In this document: piece by piece, positions 34,017-43,913 of the stretch
Numbering within the stretch: position 1 is the first letter of the stretch
Layout of the letters: every line of letters begins with the position of its first letter
NCBI RefSeq assembly: GCF_030680185.1
Contig: NZ_JAUXVZ010000054.1
Coordinates: forward strand, 124,001 to 188,000
Source: Phenylobacterium sp.
GTDB taxonomy: Bacteria; Pseudomonadota; Alphaproteobacteria; Caulobacterales; Caulobacteraceae
Direction of reading: 5' to 3'
Length of the DNA: 64,000 bases
Notes under the pieces: generated by a model
The model's database searches: none
Told to the model about the DNA's origin: nothing
The model's input: the letters and a program-made list of their open reading frames with translations, nothing else
Position numbers and translations under genes: made by a program

Positions 34017-34787
34017 ATGACAGATGACACCCCCTTCCCCAACGGCAATTCCGAGCAGATGGCCTCGCCGTCCTATCGCCTGGCGGCCCTGGATCAGGAC
34101 TTTCTGCTGGGCGACACCATGCGGGGCGTGCGCTTCCTGCTGGAGTACGCCAAGGCCGAAGACGCCCTGCGAAAATGGGGCGTCCTATCGACCATCGTGG
34201 TGTTCGGCAGCGCCCGGGTGCGCCCCGACGGCCCCGGCGAGGAGCCACGATGGTACGCCGCCGCCCGGGCCTTCGGACGGCTGGCCTCGGAGCGGGGCGG
34301 CGCCCTGCTGAACGGCGACGGCGGCCGGCATAATGTGGTCGCCACCGGCGGCGGGCCAGGAATCATGGAGGCCGCCAACCGTGGCGCCTTCGACATCGGC
34401 GCGCCGTCCATCGGCTTCAACATCACCCTGCCCCATGAGCAGGAGCCCAACCCCTATTCGACCCCGGAACTGACCTTCCGATTCCACTACTTCGCCATGC
34501 GCAAGATGCATCTGGCCATGCGGGCCAGCGGCCTGGTGATCTTCCCTGGCGGCTTCGGCACCCTGGACGAATTTTTCGAGCTTCTGACCCTGCGCCAGAC
34601 CCACAAGAGTCCGCCGATCCCCATCGCCCTGTTCGACGAGGCCTATTGGCGAAAGGTGATAAATTTCGAGGCCTTGGCTGAGCACGGCATGATTGCGTCG
34701 GCCGATCTCGACCTGTTCGGATTCGCCGATACGCCTGAGGATCTTTGGCGAGTCCTTGAGGCAAAGGGGTTGCACTCGGTCGAATAG
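34017..34787 (+). CDS. LOG-family protein (TIGR00730-like nucleotide monophosphate phosphoribohydrolase)
   Basis: A 256-aa Rossmann-like protein with the two LOG signatures: GGGPGIMEAANRGA and PGGFGTLDEFFELL. Family members cleave cytokinin or nucleotide 5'-monophosphates, releasing ribose 5-phosphate. It belongs to the longer branch with an N-terminal extension. ATG 34017 is chosen over an upstream ATG because the earlier residues run through the hup promoter region. It is divergent from hup with a 194-bp gap. Confidence 0.88.
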   Translation: MTDDTPFPNGNSEQMASPSYRLAALDQDFLLGDTMRGVRFLLEYAKAEDALRKWGVLSTIVVFGSARVRPDGPGEEPRWYAAARAFGRLASERGGALLNGDGGRHNVVATGGGPGIMEAANRGAFDIGAPSIGFNITLPHEQEPNPYSTPELTFRFHYFAMRKMHLAMRASGLVIFPGGFGTLDEFFELLTLRQTHKSPPIPIALFDEAYWRKVINFEALAEHGMIASADLDLFGFADTPEDLWRVLEAKGLHSVE

Positions 34788-34865
34788 CCGCCACCTTCCC
34801 TTCCGTCACAGTGGCGCCACGGTTTCGCCGCATCGTCCTCACGGAACTCAATCGGAGGCTGTTCC

Positions 34866-35387
34866 ATGCTCAGGATCGCGCTTGGCGCCCTTGTCGCCGT
34901 CGCTTTGACCGGCCTTGTCCTGCCGCGCTTGGCTTTCGCCGATCAGATCGACCCCGTGCAACCGCCGCGGGTCAGCGTATCCATCGCCCCTGAGTTCCGC
35001 GAAAAGGCTCTGGATACTTACGGCCTGACCGAGATCGAGCGCCTGGCCGACGGTCTAAGGGACGAGGTCGCCCGCGAACTGGATCGCACCGGCGTCATGG
35101 CCGGCGGCCGGGTCGAGCTCGTGCTCACCGACGCCAAGCCGAACCGGCCGACGCGCAAGGAGCTGGGTGATCGGCCGGGCCTCTCGTTCCGCAGCTTTTC
35201 CATCGGCGGCGCGGCGATCGAGGGCCAGATGGTCACCTTCGATGGCAAGGTCATCCCCGTCTCGTTCAGCTGGTACGCCACCGACATCACCGATGCGCGA
35301 CGCCAGGCGGTGTGGGGCGACGCCCAATGGACGTTCGATCGCTTCGCCCATCGCCTAAGCCGCGGCCAACTATACGCCCTACGCTGA
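34866..35387 (+). CDS. secreted hypothetical protein, 173 aa
   Basis: Has an N-terminal signal peptide (LRIALGALVAVALTGLVL) with cleavage likely after the AFA at about 25. The mature domain contains the block GRVELVLTDAKPNRPTRKE and SFSIGGAAIEGQ ... FDGKVIPVSFSWYATDI, conserved in appearance but not assigned to a known family. A GGAGGCTG ribosome site precedes ATG 34866. Location is presumably periplasmic. Confidence 0.75.
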   Translation: MLRIALGALVAVALTGLVLPRLAFADQIDPVQPPRVSVSIAPEFREKALDTYGLTEIERLADGLRDEVARELDRTGVMAGGRVELVLTDAKPNRPTRKELGDRPGLSFRSFSIGGAAIEGQMVTFDGKVIPVSFSWYATDITDARRQAVWGDAQWTFDRFAHRLSRGQLYALR

Positions 35388-35461
35388 TGCAGGCTTGCCT
35401 CGCATTGCGGGGCGCCGTCTGATCGACGCCTATCGAAGTTCCCCCCGTGAGATTTGCCGTC

Positions 35462-36865
35462 ATGTCGTCTGAGCGTCGCTCGAGCTGGACCCTGGCGGCT
35501 CTGGCCGCCCCATGCCTGCCATTGGCCGGGCTTGGCCTGCCCCTGGTGGTCTATCTGCCGGAGTTCTACGCCAACGAGCTTGGCCTCAGCCTTTCGGCCG
35601 TGGGGGCGGCCTTTATGGGCGTACGCCTCCTCGACATCGCCTTTGACCCGTTCATTGGCGGCGTCATGGACAAGACCCGCACCCGCTATGGCCGGTTCCG
35701 TCTCTGGTTCGGCATCGGCATCCCGATCCTGATGCTGGCGGCCTACATGCTGTTCATGGCCAAGCCCGGCGTCAGCGCCGGCTATCTGTGGCTCTGGCTG
35801 CTGGTCATCTATGGCGGCTTCTCCATCGCCACCCTCGCCCACCTGTCGTGGGGCTCGGTCCTGTCGCCCGGCTATGATGAGCGATCGCGGATCTATTCCT
35901 GGTGGCAGGGCGGCAACGTTGTGGGGATGATCCTGGTCCTGACCCTGCCGCCGCTCCTGGGCCTGCTCGGTGTGCCCGGCCACGCCCTGGGGGTCGAGGC
36001 CATGGGATGGTTCATCATCCTGCTGCTGCCGCTGACCGGGCTCCTGGCGCTGTGGAAGGTGCCCGAGCCGTTCATCGTGCGGCCCCAGCAGCGGTCGGGC
36101 CTGAAGGAATATCTGGGACTCTTCAAGCGCAACAGCGTGCGTCGCCTGCTGGCCGCCGACCTCGCGATCGGCACGGGCCCGGCGATCACGGGTGCGCTGT
36201 TCTTCTTCTACTTCGAGCGCATCAAGGCCTTCGACAAGGCCGAGGCCGGCGGCCTGCTGCTGATCTATTTCATCGGCGGCCTGGTCGGCGGGCCGATCTG
36301 GACACGGCTGTCCTACAAGCTTGGCAAGCACCGGGCGCTCGCGGTCTCGACCGTGTTCTACGCCGTGGTCACCGCCGGCGCCCTGATCATTCCTCCTGGC
36401 GCCTGGCTGATCGCGGCGGGCCTGATGTTCCTGATCGGCCTGCCCTTCTCGGCTGGTCCCTTCCTGCTGCGCGCGATGATGGCCGATGTCGGCGACGAGG
36501 AACGGCTGGAGTCCGGCGCCGACCGCACGGGCCTGCTCTATGCGTTGCTGAGCGGCACGGTGAAGATCGGCTCGGCTGCGGCCATCGGCATCACCTATGT
36601 GGGCCTGGATCTGGTGGGCTTCAACGCCCGGGCCGCGGACTCGACCTCGGGTCTCGTGGGTCTGCAGGTGATGTTCCTGGCCGCGCCTGCGGTTCTGTCC
36701 CTGCTGGCCGGATGGATCATCATCAACTATCCCCTCAACGCCGAGCGCCACGCCGAAATCCGCAGCGCGCTGGAGGCTCGGGACCTGGCCGAGGCCGCGC
36801 CAGAGTTTGGCGCCGAGCCCAAGACCTCCGAGGAGATTCATGCCGTCGTCCGCCCCGCCCAGTAG
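35462..36865 (+). CDS. GPH/MFS-family sugar:cation symporter-like protein
   Basis: A 467-aa, 12-segment membrane protein of the glycoside-pentoside-hexuronide (melibiose carrier) type, seen from MGVRLLDIAFDPFIGGVMDKTRTRYGRFRLW near the N-terminus. The DxxxG and R(K)xGRFRxW patterns mark this group. ATG 35462 is preferred; GTG 35447 is possible. The substrate cannot be told. mazG starts within its last 26 nt. Confidence 0.85.
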   Translation: MSSERRSSWTLAALAAPCLPLAGLGLPLVVYLPEFYANELGLSLSAVGAAFMGVRLLDIAFDPFIGGVMDKTRTRYGRFRLWFGIGIPILMLAAYMLFMAKPGVSAGYLWLWLLVIYGGFSIATLAHLSWGSVLSPGYDERSRIYSWWQGGNVVGMILVLTLPPLLGLLGVPGHALGVEAMGWFIILLLPLTGLLALWKVPEPFIVRPQQRSGLKEYLGLFKRNSVRRLLAADLAIGTGPAITGALFFFYFERIKAFDKAEAGGLLLIYFIGGLVGGPIWTRLSYKLGKHRALAVSTVFYAVVTAGALIIPPGAWLIAAGLMFLIGLPFSAGPFLLRAMMADVGDEERLESGADRTGLLYALLSGTVKIGSAAAIGITYVGLDLVGFNARAADSTSGLVGLQVMFLAAPAVLSLLAGWIIINYPLNAERHAEIRSALEARDLAEAAPEFGAEPKTSEEIHAVVRPAQ

Positions 36866-37652
36866 CCTGCCGCCCCTGGAGCGCCTGCTGGCCATCATGG
36901 CCCGGTTGCGGGATCCGGCCCACGGCTGCCCCTGGGACCTGGCCCAGAGCTTCGCCACCATCGCCCCCTATACGGTGGAGGAAGCCTATGAGGTGGCCGA
37001 CGCGATCGAGCGGAACGACCTTGGCGACCTCAAGGAGGAGCTGGGCGACCTGTTGCTGCAGGTGGTGTTCCACGCCCGCATCGCCGAGGAGCAGGGCGCC
37101 TTCGCCTTCGAGGACGTGGCCCGCGCCATCAATGACAAGATGATCCGCCGCCACCCCCATGTGTTCGGCGAGGAGACCTACGCCACCGGCGAGGCGCAGA
37201 CCGCCGCCTGGGAGGCGATGAAGGCGCAGGAGCGCGCCGGCAAGGGCCGAGACCGCAGCCTGCTGGATGACGTGCCCGCCGGCCTGCCCGCCATGACCCG
37301 CGCGGTGAAGCTGACCAAGCGCGCCGCGCGCGTCGGCTTCGACTGGCCAGAGGTGTCCTTCGTGCTGGAGAAGCTGCGCGAAGAGATCGGCGAGATGGAG
37401 GCCGAGATCGAGGCTGGCGATCAGGACGCCCTGCGCGGCGAGATCGGCGACGTGCTGTTCGTCATGGCCAATCTGGCCCGTAAACTGGACATCGAGCCCG
37501 AGGACGCCCTGCGCGCCACCAACGCCAAGTTCGCCCGACGTTTCCAGTTCATCGAAGCCGCGCTGGCCGAGCGCGGCCGTACCGCCGAAGAGTCGGATCT
37601 GGCCGAGATGGACGCCCTGTGGGACGCCGCCAAGGTGGCCGAGCGGGCCTAG
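36840..37652 (+). CDS. mazG: nucleoside triphosphate pyrophosphohydrolase MazG
   Basis: A 270-aa protein hydrolysing NTPs to NMP and PPi as house-cleaning. Two EExxE-type sites are visible: EEAYEVADAIE ... KEELGDLLLQVVFHARIAEE in the N-terminal half and EKLREEIGEMEAEIE ... EIGDVLFVMANLARK in the C-terminal half. The block CPWDLAQSF is typical. ATG 36840 overlaps the transporter gene by 26 nt. Its TAG shares CTAG with the hflX stop on the other strand. Confidence 0.94.
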   Translation: MPSSAPPSSLPPLERLLAIMARLRDPAHGCPWDLAQSFATIAPYTVEEAYEVADAIERNDLGDLKEELGDLLLQVVFHARIAEEQGAFAFEDVARAINDKMIRRHPHVFGEETYATGEAQTAAWEAMKAQERAGKGRDRSLLDDVPAGLPAMTRAVKLTKRAARVGFDWPEVSFVLEKLREEIGEMEAEIEAGDQDALRGEIGDVLFVMANLARKLDIEPEDALRATNAKFARRFQFIEAALAERGRTAEESDLAEMDALWDAAKVAERA

Positions 37653-38989
37653 ATCGGGTCTTCGTCCGAAATGGAGACGGCGCCCAGGTCGATCCGCGGG
37701 AACAGCTGCTCGAACTGGCCCAGGGCCTTAGGCGTCAGCCGCACCGCCATCCGCACAGCGCCGTCGTCTTCGGTGTGGCGGTCGATCACCCGGCCGTTCT
37801 GATAGAGCCAGGCGATAGCGGCCCCTTCACCGGCCGGCAGATGCGCCTCCACCGCCGGGGACTCGTCGACGAGGTCGGCGACCGCCAGCAGCAGGGGCGT
37901 AACGCCCTCCCCCGTCACCGCCGAGACCAGCAGGGCTGGCGGATGGGCGCGGCGCGCATCCCCCTCGATCATCGGCCGATCTTCGGCGTCCGTCAGGTCG
38001 ATCTTGTTCCAGACCTCCAGCACCCGGCGCTCATCCATGTCGACGCCGAGACGTTCCAGGACCTCACGGACATCGGCCGCCTCGGCCGCGCTCTCGGGGC
38101 TGGCGATATCGCGGACGTGCAGGATGACGTCAGCCTCCTTCACCTCTTCCAGGGTGGCGCGGAAGGCCTCGACCAGCTCGTGCGGCAGGTCTGAGATGAA
38201 GCCCACAGTATCTGACAGGATGGCCGGCCGGCCGTCGGGCAGGTTCAGCATACGCAGGGTGGGATCGAGGGTGGCGAACAGCATGTCCTCGGCCATGACC
38301 TCGGAATTGGTCAGGCGGTTGAACAGGGTCGACTTGCCGGCGTTGGTGTAGCCGACCAGGGCGACGACCGGATAGGGCCGACGCTTGCGGGCCGAGCGCT
38401 GCAGGGTGCGGGTGCGGCGAACCTCCACCAGCTCCTTCTTCAGGCGGCCGATCTTCTCGGCCAGCAGCCGGCGGTCGGTCTCGATCTGGGTTTCACCAGG
38501 ACCGCCCATGACGCCGAAGCCGCCCCGCTGACGCTCCAGGTGGGTCCAGGTGCGGACCAGACGCGAACGCTCATAGGAGAGCCTGGCCAGCTCGACCTGC
38601 AGCCGCCCCTCGCGGGTGCGGGCGCGCCTGGCGAAGATTTCCAGGATCAGCCCGGTGCGGTCGATGACCTTCACCTTCCAGGCCTTTTCCAGATTGCGCT
38701 GCTGGACCGGCGTCAGGGCGTCGTCGACGACCGCGACATCGATCTCGAGCTCTTCGCAGAGCTCGCCGATCTCGGCCACCTTGCCCTTGCCGAACAAGGT
38801 GGCGGGCATGCGTTTGCGAAGCGGCGCGACCATCCCGCGGCGGATCTCGAGATCCAGCGCGAGCGCCAGGCCCGCAGCCTCGTCGAGACGCGCCTGCGAG
38901 GACCGGGCGCCGCCGCGGCCTTCACGTTCGGGATGGATGATGAGCGCGCCCTGGACGGGCGTCTCATGGTCGATGGGTGGGGAGCTCAA
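37649..38989 (-). CDS. hflX: ribosome-associated GTPase HflX
   Basis: A 446-aa GTPase that binds the 50S subunit and splits stalled ribosomes. The N-terminal HflX domain ([16 protein letters not shown]) and the glycine-rich [19 protein letters not shown] linker precede the G domain: G1 [10 protein letters not shown]2/G3 [16 protein letters not shown]4 NKID. It overlaps hfq by 4 nt, the standard hfq-hflX pair. The start ATG 38989 was used. Confidence 0.95.
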   Translation of the reverse strand: MSSPPIDHETPVQGALIIHPEREGRGGARSSQARLDEAAGLALALDLEIRRGMVAPLRKRMPATLFGKGKVAEIGELCEELEIDVAVVDDALTPVQQRNLEKAWKVKVIDRTGLILEIFARRARTREGRLQVELARLSYERSRLVRTWTHLERQRGGFGVMGGPGETQIETDRRLLAEKIGRLKKELVEVRRTRTLQRSARKRRPYPVVALVGYTNAGKSTLFNRLTNSEVMAEDMLFATLDPTLRMLNLPDGRPAILSDTVGFISDLPHELVEAFRATLEEVKEADVILHVRDIASPESAAEAADVREVLERLGVDMDERRVLEVWNKIDLTDAEDRPMIEGDARRAHPPALLVSAVTGEGVTPLLLAVADLVDESPAVEAHLPAGEGAAIAWLYQNGRVIDRHTEDDGAVRMAVRLTPKALGQFEQLFPRIDLGAVSISDEDPI

Positions 38990-39231
38990 TCGGTCTCGTC
39001 TTCCGCCGGCTCATACAGCTGGACGGGCTGGGCCGGCATAATGGTGGAGATGGCGTGCTTGTAGACCAGCTGAGACTGGCCGTCGCGACGCAGGAGCACG
39101 CAGAAATTGTCGAACCAGCTGACCACGCCCTGCAGCTTGACGCCGTTCACGAGGAAGATGGTCAGCGGGGTCTTGGCCTTGCGGACGCTGTTAAGGAAGG
39201 TGTCCTGCAGGTTCTGCTTTTTTTCGCTCAT
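38986..39231 (-). CDS. hfq: RNA chaperone Hfq
   Basis: An 81-aa Sm-like hexameric RNA chaperone. Sm1 is [24 protein letters not shown] and Sm2 is [11 protein letters not shown]. It matches sRNAs with mRNAs. ATG 39231 gives [13 protein letters not shown] as the N-terminus. hflX follows with ATGA overlap. A short CACACACA run occurs about 40 nt upstream. Confidence 0.97.
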   Translation of the reverse strand: MSEKKQNLQDTFLNSVRKAKTPLTIFLVNGVKLQGVVSWFDNFCVLLRRDGQSQLVYKHAISTIMPAQPVQLYEPAEDETD

Positions 39232-39330
39232 GGCTTTTCGCCCTTTTCTCCGATCGAGGGGCCACGCGCCCCCACACACACAAGGCAAGCTAGTCCAACC
39301 CGGAGCCGCCGTGCAATCACGGTCAGCCGA

Positions 39331-40194
39331 TCAGAGGGCGGTCTGCTTCGCCCGTTCGATATAGAGGCTCCGCAGACGCTTCGCCACTGGCCCCGGCTCT
39401 CCGCCGCCGATCGGCTGGCCGTCGATCTTCACCACCGGCAGCACGAGGGAGCCCGCGCCGGTGATGAGGGCCTCCTTGGCCCCAGCCATCTCCTGCGGCG
39501 TAAAGGGCCGTTCCTCCACCTTCAGCTGGGCCTGGGCGATCACGTCCAGCAGGGTGTGGCGGGTGACGCCGCGCAGGATGTTGGCGCCGGTGTCCCGGGT
39601 GCGCAGCACGCCGGCCTGATCGAGAATCCAGGCATTGGCGGAGGCGCCCTCGGTCACCAGGCCCGCCTCGTCGACGAACAGGGCCTCGGCCGCCCCCTGC
39701 TCCCGCGCCGCCTGCCGGGCCAGGACGTTGGGCAGCAGGCCGACGGTCTTGATGTCACAACGGCCCCAGCGGTTCTCAGGCGTGGTGATCACCGAGACGC
39801 CCAGCGCCGCCTTGGCCTCGCTCGCCGCCCGGTCGAGGGACTTGGCGGTGATGACCACGGCCGGGCGGATGGGATGGTCGGGAAAGGCGTGGTCGCGAGG
39901 CGCGACGCCGCGGCTGATCTGCAGATAGATCAGGCCTTCGCGCACCTTGTTCCGGCGCAGCATCTCGCGCAGCACGATGGTCAGGGCGGCCCGCGACATC
40001 GGCTCGGGGATCCGCAGCTCGCCCAGGCTGCGCTTCAGCCGCGCAAAGTGACCCTCGGCGTCGGCGAGCTTTCCATCGAACACCGACCAGACTTCATAGA
40101 CCGCATCGGCCAGCTGATAGCCGCGATCCTCGATATGGACCGCAGCTTCGGAATGGGGGCCATAGCGGCCGTTCACATAGGCGATACGCCCCAT
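39331..40194 (-). CDS. dat: D-amino-acid transaminase-like PLP enzyme (class IV)
   Basis: A 287-aa class IV aminotransferase. The sequence contains the PLP lysine in RCDIKTVGLLPNVLA (about K146) and the family block FVDEAGLVTEGASANAW. The closest type is D-amino-acid aminotransferase, which would supply D-Ala/D-Glu for peptidoglycan; branched-chain and aminodeoxychorismate enzymes are relatives. It sits between ntrX (2 nt) and hfq (about 100 nt), an unusual place for a metabolic gene. Confidence 0.8.
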   Translation of the reverse strand: MGRIAYVNGRYGPHSEAAVHIEDRGYQLADAVYEVWSVFDGKLADAEGHFARLKRSLGELRIPEPMSRAALTIVLREMLRRNKVREGLIYLQISRGVAPRDHAFPDHPIRPAVVITAKSLDRAASEAKAALGVSVITTPENRWGRCDIKTVGLLPNVLARQAAREQGAAEALFVDEAGLVTEGASANAWILDQAGVLRTRDTGANILRGVTRHTLLDVIAQAQLKVEERPFTPQEMAGAKEALITGAGSLVLPVVKIDGQPIGGGEPGPVAKRLRSLYIERAKQTAL

Positions 40195-40196
40195 GA

Positions 40197-41588
40197 CTAT
40201 TCGACGCCCTCCTCGAGCGCGCGGGCCCCGGACAGGCCCAGGGACTTGAGTTTGCGGTGAAGGGCCGAGCGCTCCATGCCGATGAAGGCTGCGGTGCGCG
40301 AGATGTTGCCGGAGAAGCGCATCATCTGGGCGCTGAGATATTCCCGCTCGAAGGTCTCGCGGGCTTCGCGCAGCGGCAGGGCGATGATCTTGTCGGCGCC
40401 CATCAGGCCGCCGCCATCCCCGGGCGGGGCGTCCGACGGCACCATATCGGCGGTGATCGGCTCGGCCGGATCGCCGGAGCTGAGGATCAGCATCCGCTCC
40501 ACCACATTGCGCAACTGCCGCAGATTGCCCGGCCAGGGGCGGACCTGCAGCGAGGCGATGGCGTCCTCGGCCAGGATGCGGCGGGGCATGCCGCTGGCCT
40601 CGCAGATGCGCTCGATGAAGTTCTCCACCAGTTCGGGGATGTCCTCCCTGCGCTCGGAGACGCCGGGCACGGCCACGGGAACCACATTCAAGCGATGGAA
40701 CAGGTCTTCGCGGAACCGGCCCTCGGCGATCTCCTCGCGCAGGTTCCGGGAGGTGGACGAGATGACCCGCACATCGACCTGCACATCGGCGTCGCCGTTC
40801 ACCCGCCTGAACCGCTGCTCGACCAGCACCCGCAGGATGCGGCTCTGAGTCTCCCGGGGCATGTCGGCCACTTCATCGAGATAGAGGGTGCCGGCATGGG
40901 CGCGCTCGAAGACCCCGATCTTGCCCGGATGACCGCCCTCGCCTTCCACGCCGAAGAGCTCCACGTCCATGCGCTCCGGCGTCATGCCGGCGGCGCTGAT
41001 GGCCACGAACTCGCCCTTGGCCCGGGGGCTGGCCGAATGGATCAGCCGCGCCACGGTCTCCTTGCCCGAGCCGGGGGGACCGGCGATCAGAACCCGGCTG
41101 TTGGCCGCGGCCAGCTTGGCGATCATCTGGCGCAGATGCTGGGCGGGCATGGACTTGCCGATCAGGCCCTCGGGCATGATGGCCTGGGTCCGCAGACGGC
41201 GATTTTCCCGGCGCAGGTTGGCCGCCTCAAGGGCGCGTTCGACCACCAGCAGCAGCCGGTCGGACTTGAACGGCTTCTCCAGGAAGTCGTAGGCGCCGCG
41301 CTTGATGGCGCTGACGGCGGTCTCGATATTGCCGTGGCCAGAGATCATCACCACCGGCAGGTCCGGGTCCAGCGACTTGATCAGGTCGAGCAGCTCGAGC
41401 CCGTCCATGCCGCCGCCCTGCATCCAGATATCCAGGATCAACAGGGAGGGCCGCCTCGCCCGCACCCCCGCCAGGGCGGACTCGGAGTCAGAGGCGGTGC
41501 GCACCTCATACCCCTCGTCAGCCAGGATACCCGCCACCAGATCGCGGATGTCGGCCTCGTCGTCCACCACCAGAACGTCAGCCGCCAT
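40197..41588 (-). CDS. ntrX: response regulator NtrX (AAA+ type)
   Basis: 463 aa: receiver domain with phospho-acceptor D53 (LILDIWM), AAA+ domain with Walker A GPPGSGKET (about 170-178) and Walker B LYLDEVADMP, and a C-terminal Fis-type HTH (NISRTAAFIGMERSALHRKLK). Where sigma-54 activators carry GAFTGA, this protein reads LFGVEGEGGHPGKIGVFE, so contact with sigma-54 is doubtful. It pairs with NtrY, whose gene overlaps the start by 11 nt. Confidence 0.94.
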   Translation of the reverse strand: MAADVLVVDDEADIRDLVAGILADEGYEVRTASDSESALAGVRARRPSLLILDIWMQGGGMDGLELLDLIKSLDPDLPVVMISGHGNIETAVSAIKRGAYDFLEKPFKSDRLLLVVERALEAANLRRENRRLRTQAIMPEGLIGKSMPAQHLRQMIAKLAAANSRVLIAGPPGSGKETVARLIHSASPRAKGEFVAISAAGMTPERMDVELFGVEGEGGHPGKIGVFERAHAGTLYLDEVADMPRETQSRILRVLVEQRFRRVNGDADVQVDVRVISSTSRNLREEIAEGRFREDLFHRLNVVPVAVPGVSERREDIPELVENFIERICEASGMPRRILAEDAIASLQVRPWPGNLRQLRNVVERMLILSSGDPAEPITADMVPSDAPPGDGGGLMGADKIIALPLREARETFEREYLSAQMMRFSGNISRTAAFIGMERSALHRKLKSLGLSGARALEEGVE

Positions 41589-43821
41589 GGGACTCTCCTT
41601 CGAGCATCATTTCGGAAGCCGGGGGCGCGCCGGTCGCGCGCCCTCCGGCCGGGAGTTGCAAAGTGGCCCGCGCGCCGCGCCCTCGCCTCGCATCGGCCAG
41701 GGCCAGGTCGCCGCCGTGGTCCTCCAGGATGCGCTTGACGATGGCCAGCCCCAGGCCGGTGCCCTTCTCGCGGGTCGTCACATAGGGTTCGGTCAGCCGG
41801 TCGCGGTCCTTTTCCGGCAGACCCACCCCATTGTCCTCCACCTCGATCGTGATGAGATCGTCGGCCAGGCCCATATGCACCTGGATACGGCCCGCCGGAC
41901 TGGGCGTCGCCTCCAGGCGGGCGTGGACGGCCTCGGCGGCGTTCTTCAGGATGTTGGTCAGGGCCTGGGCCAGCATGCGGCCATCGGCCATGGCCGAGGC
42001 CTCCGGCAGCGGCTCGGCGATTTCGATCTCGATGTCCGGATTGGCGACCCGCTGGGAAAAGACCTGGGCGCGGACCAGCTCGGCCAGATCCTGCGGCGAG
42101 AACCGGGGCGCCGGCATGCGCGCGAAGGCCGAGAATTCGTCGACCATCCGGCCGATATCGCCCACCTGGCGCACAATGGTGTCGGTGCAACGATCAAAGG
42201 TTTCCAGGTCGGCGACCGGCACGTCCTTGCGGAACTTGCGGCGGATGCGCTCGGCCGAGAGCTGGATCGGGGTCAGGGGGTTCTTGATCTCGTGGGCGAT
42301 GCGTCGGGCGACATCCTTCCAGGCGGCGTTTCGCTGAGCGGCCACCAGGCGGGTGATGTCGTCAAAGGTCAGGACCAGACCGCTATCCCCGCGGCTGGCG
42401 CGGACGCGCAGGCGGTGGTTTTCGCGGTCGCGCTGGATATCCACCTCGACTTCCGCCTCGCCGGAAATGGCCGCCTGGGCGGCCACGGGACCAAGCTCCG
42501 GCACGAGATCGGCCAGGGTCTGGCCCTCGCCGATCTCTTCGGGCAGCTCCAGCAGGTGGGCGGCCTGACGGTTCACCGCCGAGATCCGCCCGCCCTCGTC
42601 CAGACCGATGACCCCGGCGCTCACCTCGGACAGGACGGTCTCGATGAACTCCCGGCGGCGTTCAGCCTCATCGCCCGCCCGCTTCAAGGCCTCCTGCTGA
42701 ACCTGAAGATCATGGGTCATACTATTGAATGCACGGGACAAGACGGCGATTTCTTCCGGATCGTTGTCCGCATCCACCCGGGCGTCCAGATCGCCGCCGG
42801 CCACTCGGCCCGCAGCCTGGACCAACCGCGCAACGGGACCGGAGATGGCGTTGGCCGCCGACATGCCCAGCCACACCGCGCCGACGAGCACCAGGAGCGC
42901 CGTCTCCACATAGCTGAGCGCAAAGACCGTCTGGATTCGCGCCCGGCTCTGGGCCGCCTCGCGATAGGAGATCAGAGAGCCCTCGGCTTCGATCAGATGG
43001 TTGATGATCCCCGACTCCACCGGCCGCGTCACATAGAGATAGGCGTCGGGATAGGAGTTCAGCCGATAGAGGGCGCGCATCAGGTCGGCGGAATCAAAAG
43101 CCGGCACCGAGATGTCACCTTCATCGGCGGCCTGGAAGCTGGATTCCGGTGGCACCATGTAAGGCGGCGCATTGGGCGCCTCGGTCCGGGCCAGCACCCG
43201 GCCTTCGCGGTCGATCAGATAGGCCGCGGGAAAGCCGTGATAGGCAGACTGCAGGGCCAGGAAGTGGCTGAAGGTCACCGGCGTGGCGCCCAGGGCCGGC
43301 GCGGCGCGGTTCAGGTCCACCGACATCAGGGAGACGTGCTCGCCGATATAGCGCTTCTGATCCTCCACGTAGGAGCGCGCCACCGTGGCCGAGTTCTCGA
43401 CCACAGTCTGAACCCGTTCGCTGAACCAGTTGTCGACCCCGCGATTGACAAGCACCCCGTAGAACAGGGCGACGACCACGGCGGGCGCCACGGCGGCCAG
43501 GGCGAACAGGGTGACGAAGCGCAGATGCAGCCGGGCGCCCGCGTCCACCGAGCGCGCATCGAGCAGGGCCAGCAGGCGGAAACCGACCAGAGCCGCGAGA
43601 ACCAGGATCAGGATCAGGTTCAGGCTGAGAACGGTCAGGATGGTCGTGGAGGCCGGCCGCAGAGGCCCGGCCTCGGGCGGCGAGGCGGCCAGCAGAATGG
43701 CCACCGCGGTCAGGATCGCCGCCAGAATGTAGCCGCCGCCGAGGACATAGCGGGACTGCAGCGCCCGCCAGAGTCTGGCGGGCGCGCTCGACGCTACCGA
43801 TGTCAGAGTCAACGACGCCAT
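41578..43821 (-). CDS. ntrY: sensor histidine kinase NtrY
   Basis: 747-aa membrane kinase. Three to four N-terminal membrane segments surround a periplasmic loop, then HAMP (near GPVARLVQAAGRVAGGDLDARV), PAS, HisKA with [20 protein letters not shown] (phospho-His) and an HATPase with NGVGLPEKDRDRLTEP and GTGLGLAIVKRI. It phosphorylates NtrX in response to nitrogen or redox signals in alphaproteobacteria. About 92 nt separate it from ntrC. Confidence 0.94.
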   Translation of the reverse strand: MASLTLTSVASSAPARLWRALQSRYVLGGGYILAAILTAVAILLAASPPEAGPLRPASTTILTVLSLNLILILVLAALVGFRLLALLDARSVDAGARLHLRFVTLFALAAVAPAVVVALFYGVLVNRGVDNWFSERVQTVVENSATVARSYVEDQKRYIGEHVSLMSVDLNRAAPALGATPVTFSHFLALQSAYHGFPAAYLIDREGRVLARTEAPNAPPYMVPPESSFQAADEGDISVPAFDSADLMRALYRLNSYPDAYLYVTRPVESGIINHLIEAEGSLISYREAAQSRARIQTVFALSYVETALLVLVGAVWLGMSAANAISGPVARLVQAAGRVAGGDLDARVDADNDPEEIAVLSRAFNSMTHDLQVQQEALKRAGDEAERRREFIETVLSEVSAGVIGLDEGGRISAVNRQAAHLLELPEEIGEGQTLADLVPELGPVAAQAAISGEAEVEVDIQRDRENHRLRVRASRGDSGLVLTFDDITRLVAAQRNAAWKDVARRIAHEIKNPLTPIQLSAERIRRKFRKDVPVADLETFDRCTDTIVRQVGDIGRMVDEFSAFARMPAPRFSPQDLAELVRAQVFSQRVANPDIEIEIAEPLPEASAMADGRMLAQALTNILKNAAEAVHARLEATPSPAGRIQVHMGLADDLITIEVEDNGVGLPEKDRDRLTEPYVTTREKGTGLGLAIVKRILEDHGGDLALADARRGRGARATLQLPAGGRATGAPPASEMMLEGESHGG

Positions 43822-43913
43822 GCAGGGTCAGCCTAGGCGCAACTGTGTCTAGAACTCAACACTGATGTTGCTGGATTACGCCAGGTTGTTCGGACGCCGT
43901 CATTCGCCGTCGA

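Noticed and set aside
39272..39281. CACACACA run upstream of hfq as a phase-variation tract
   Set aside because: Too short (about five units) and outside coding sequence; no supporting evidence.
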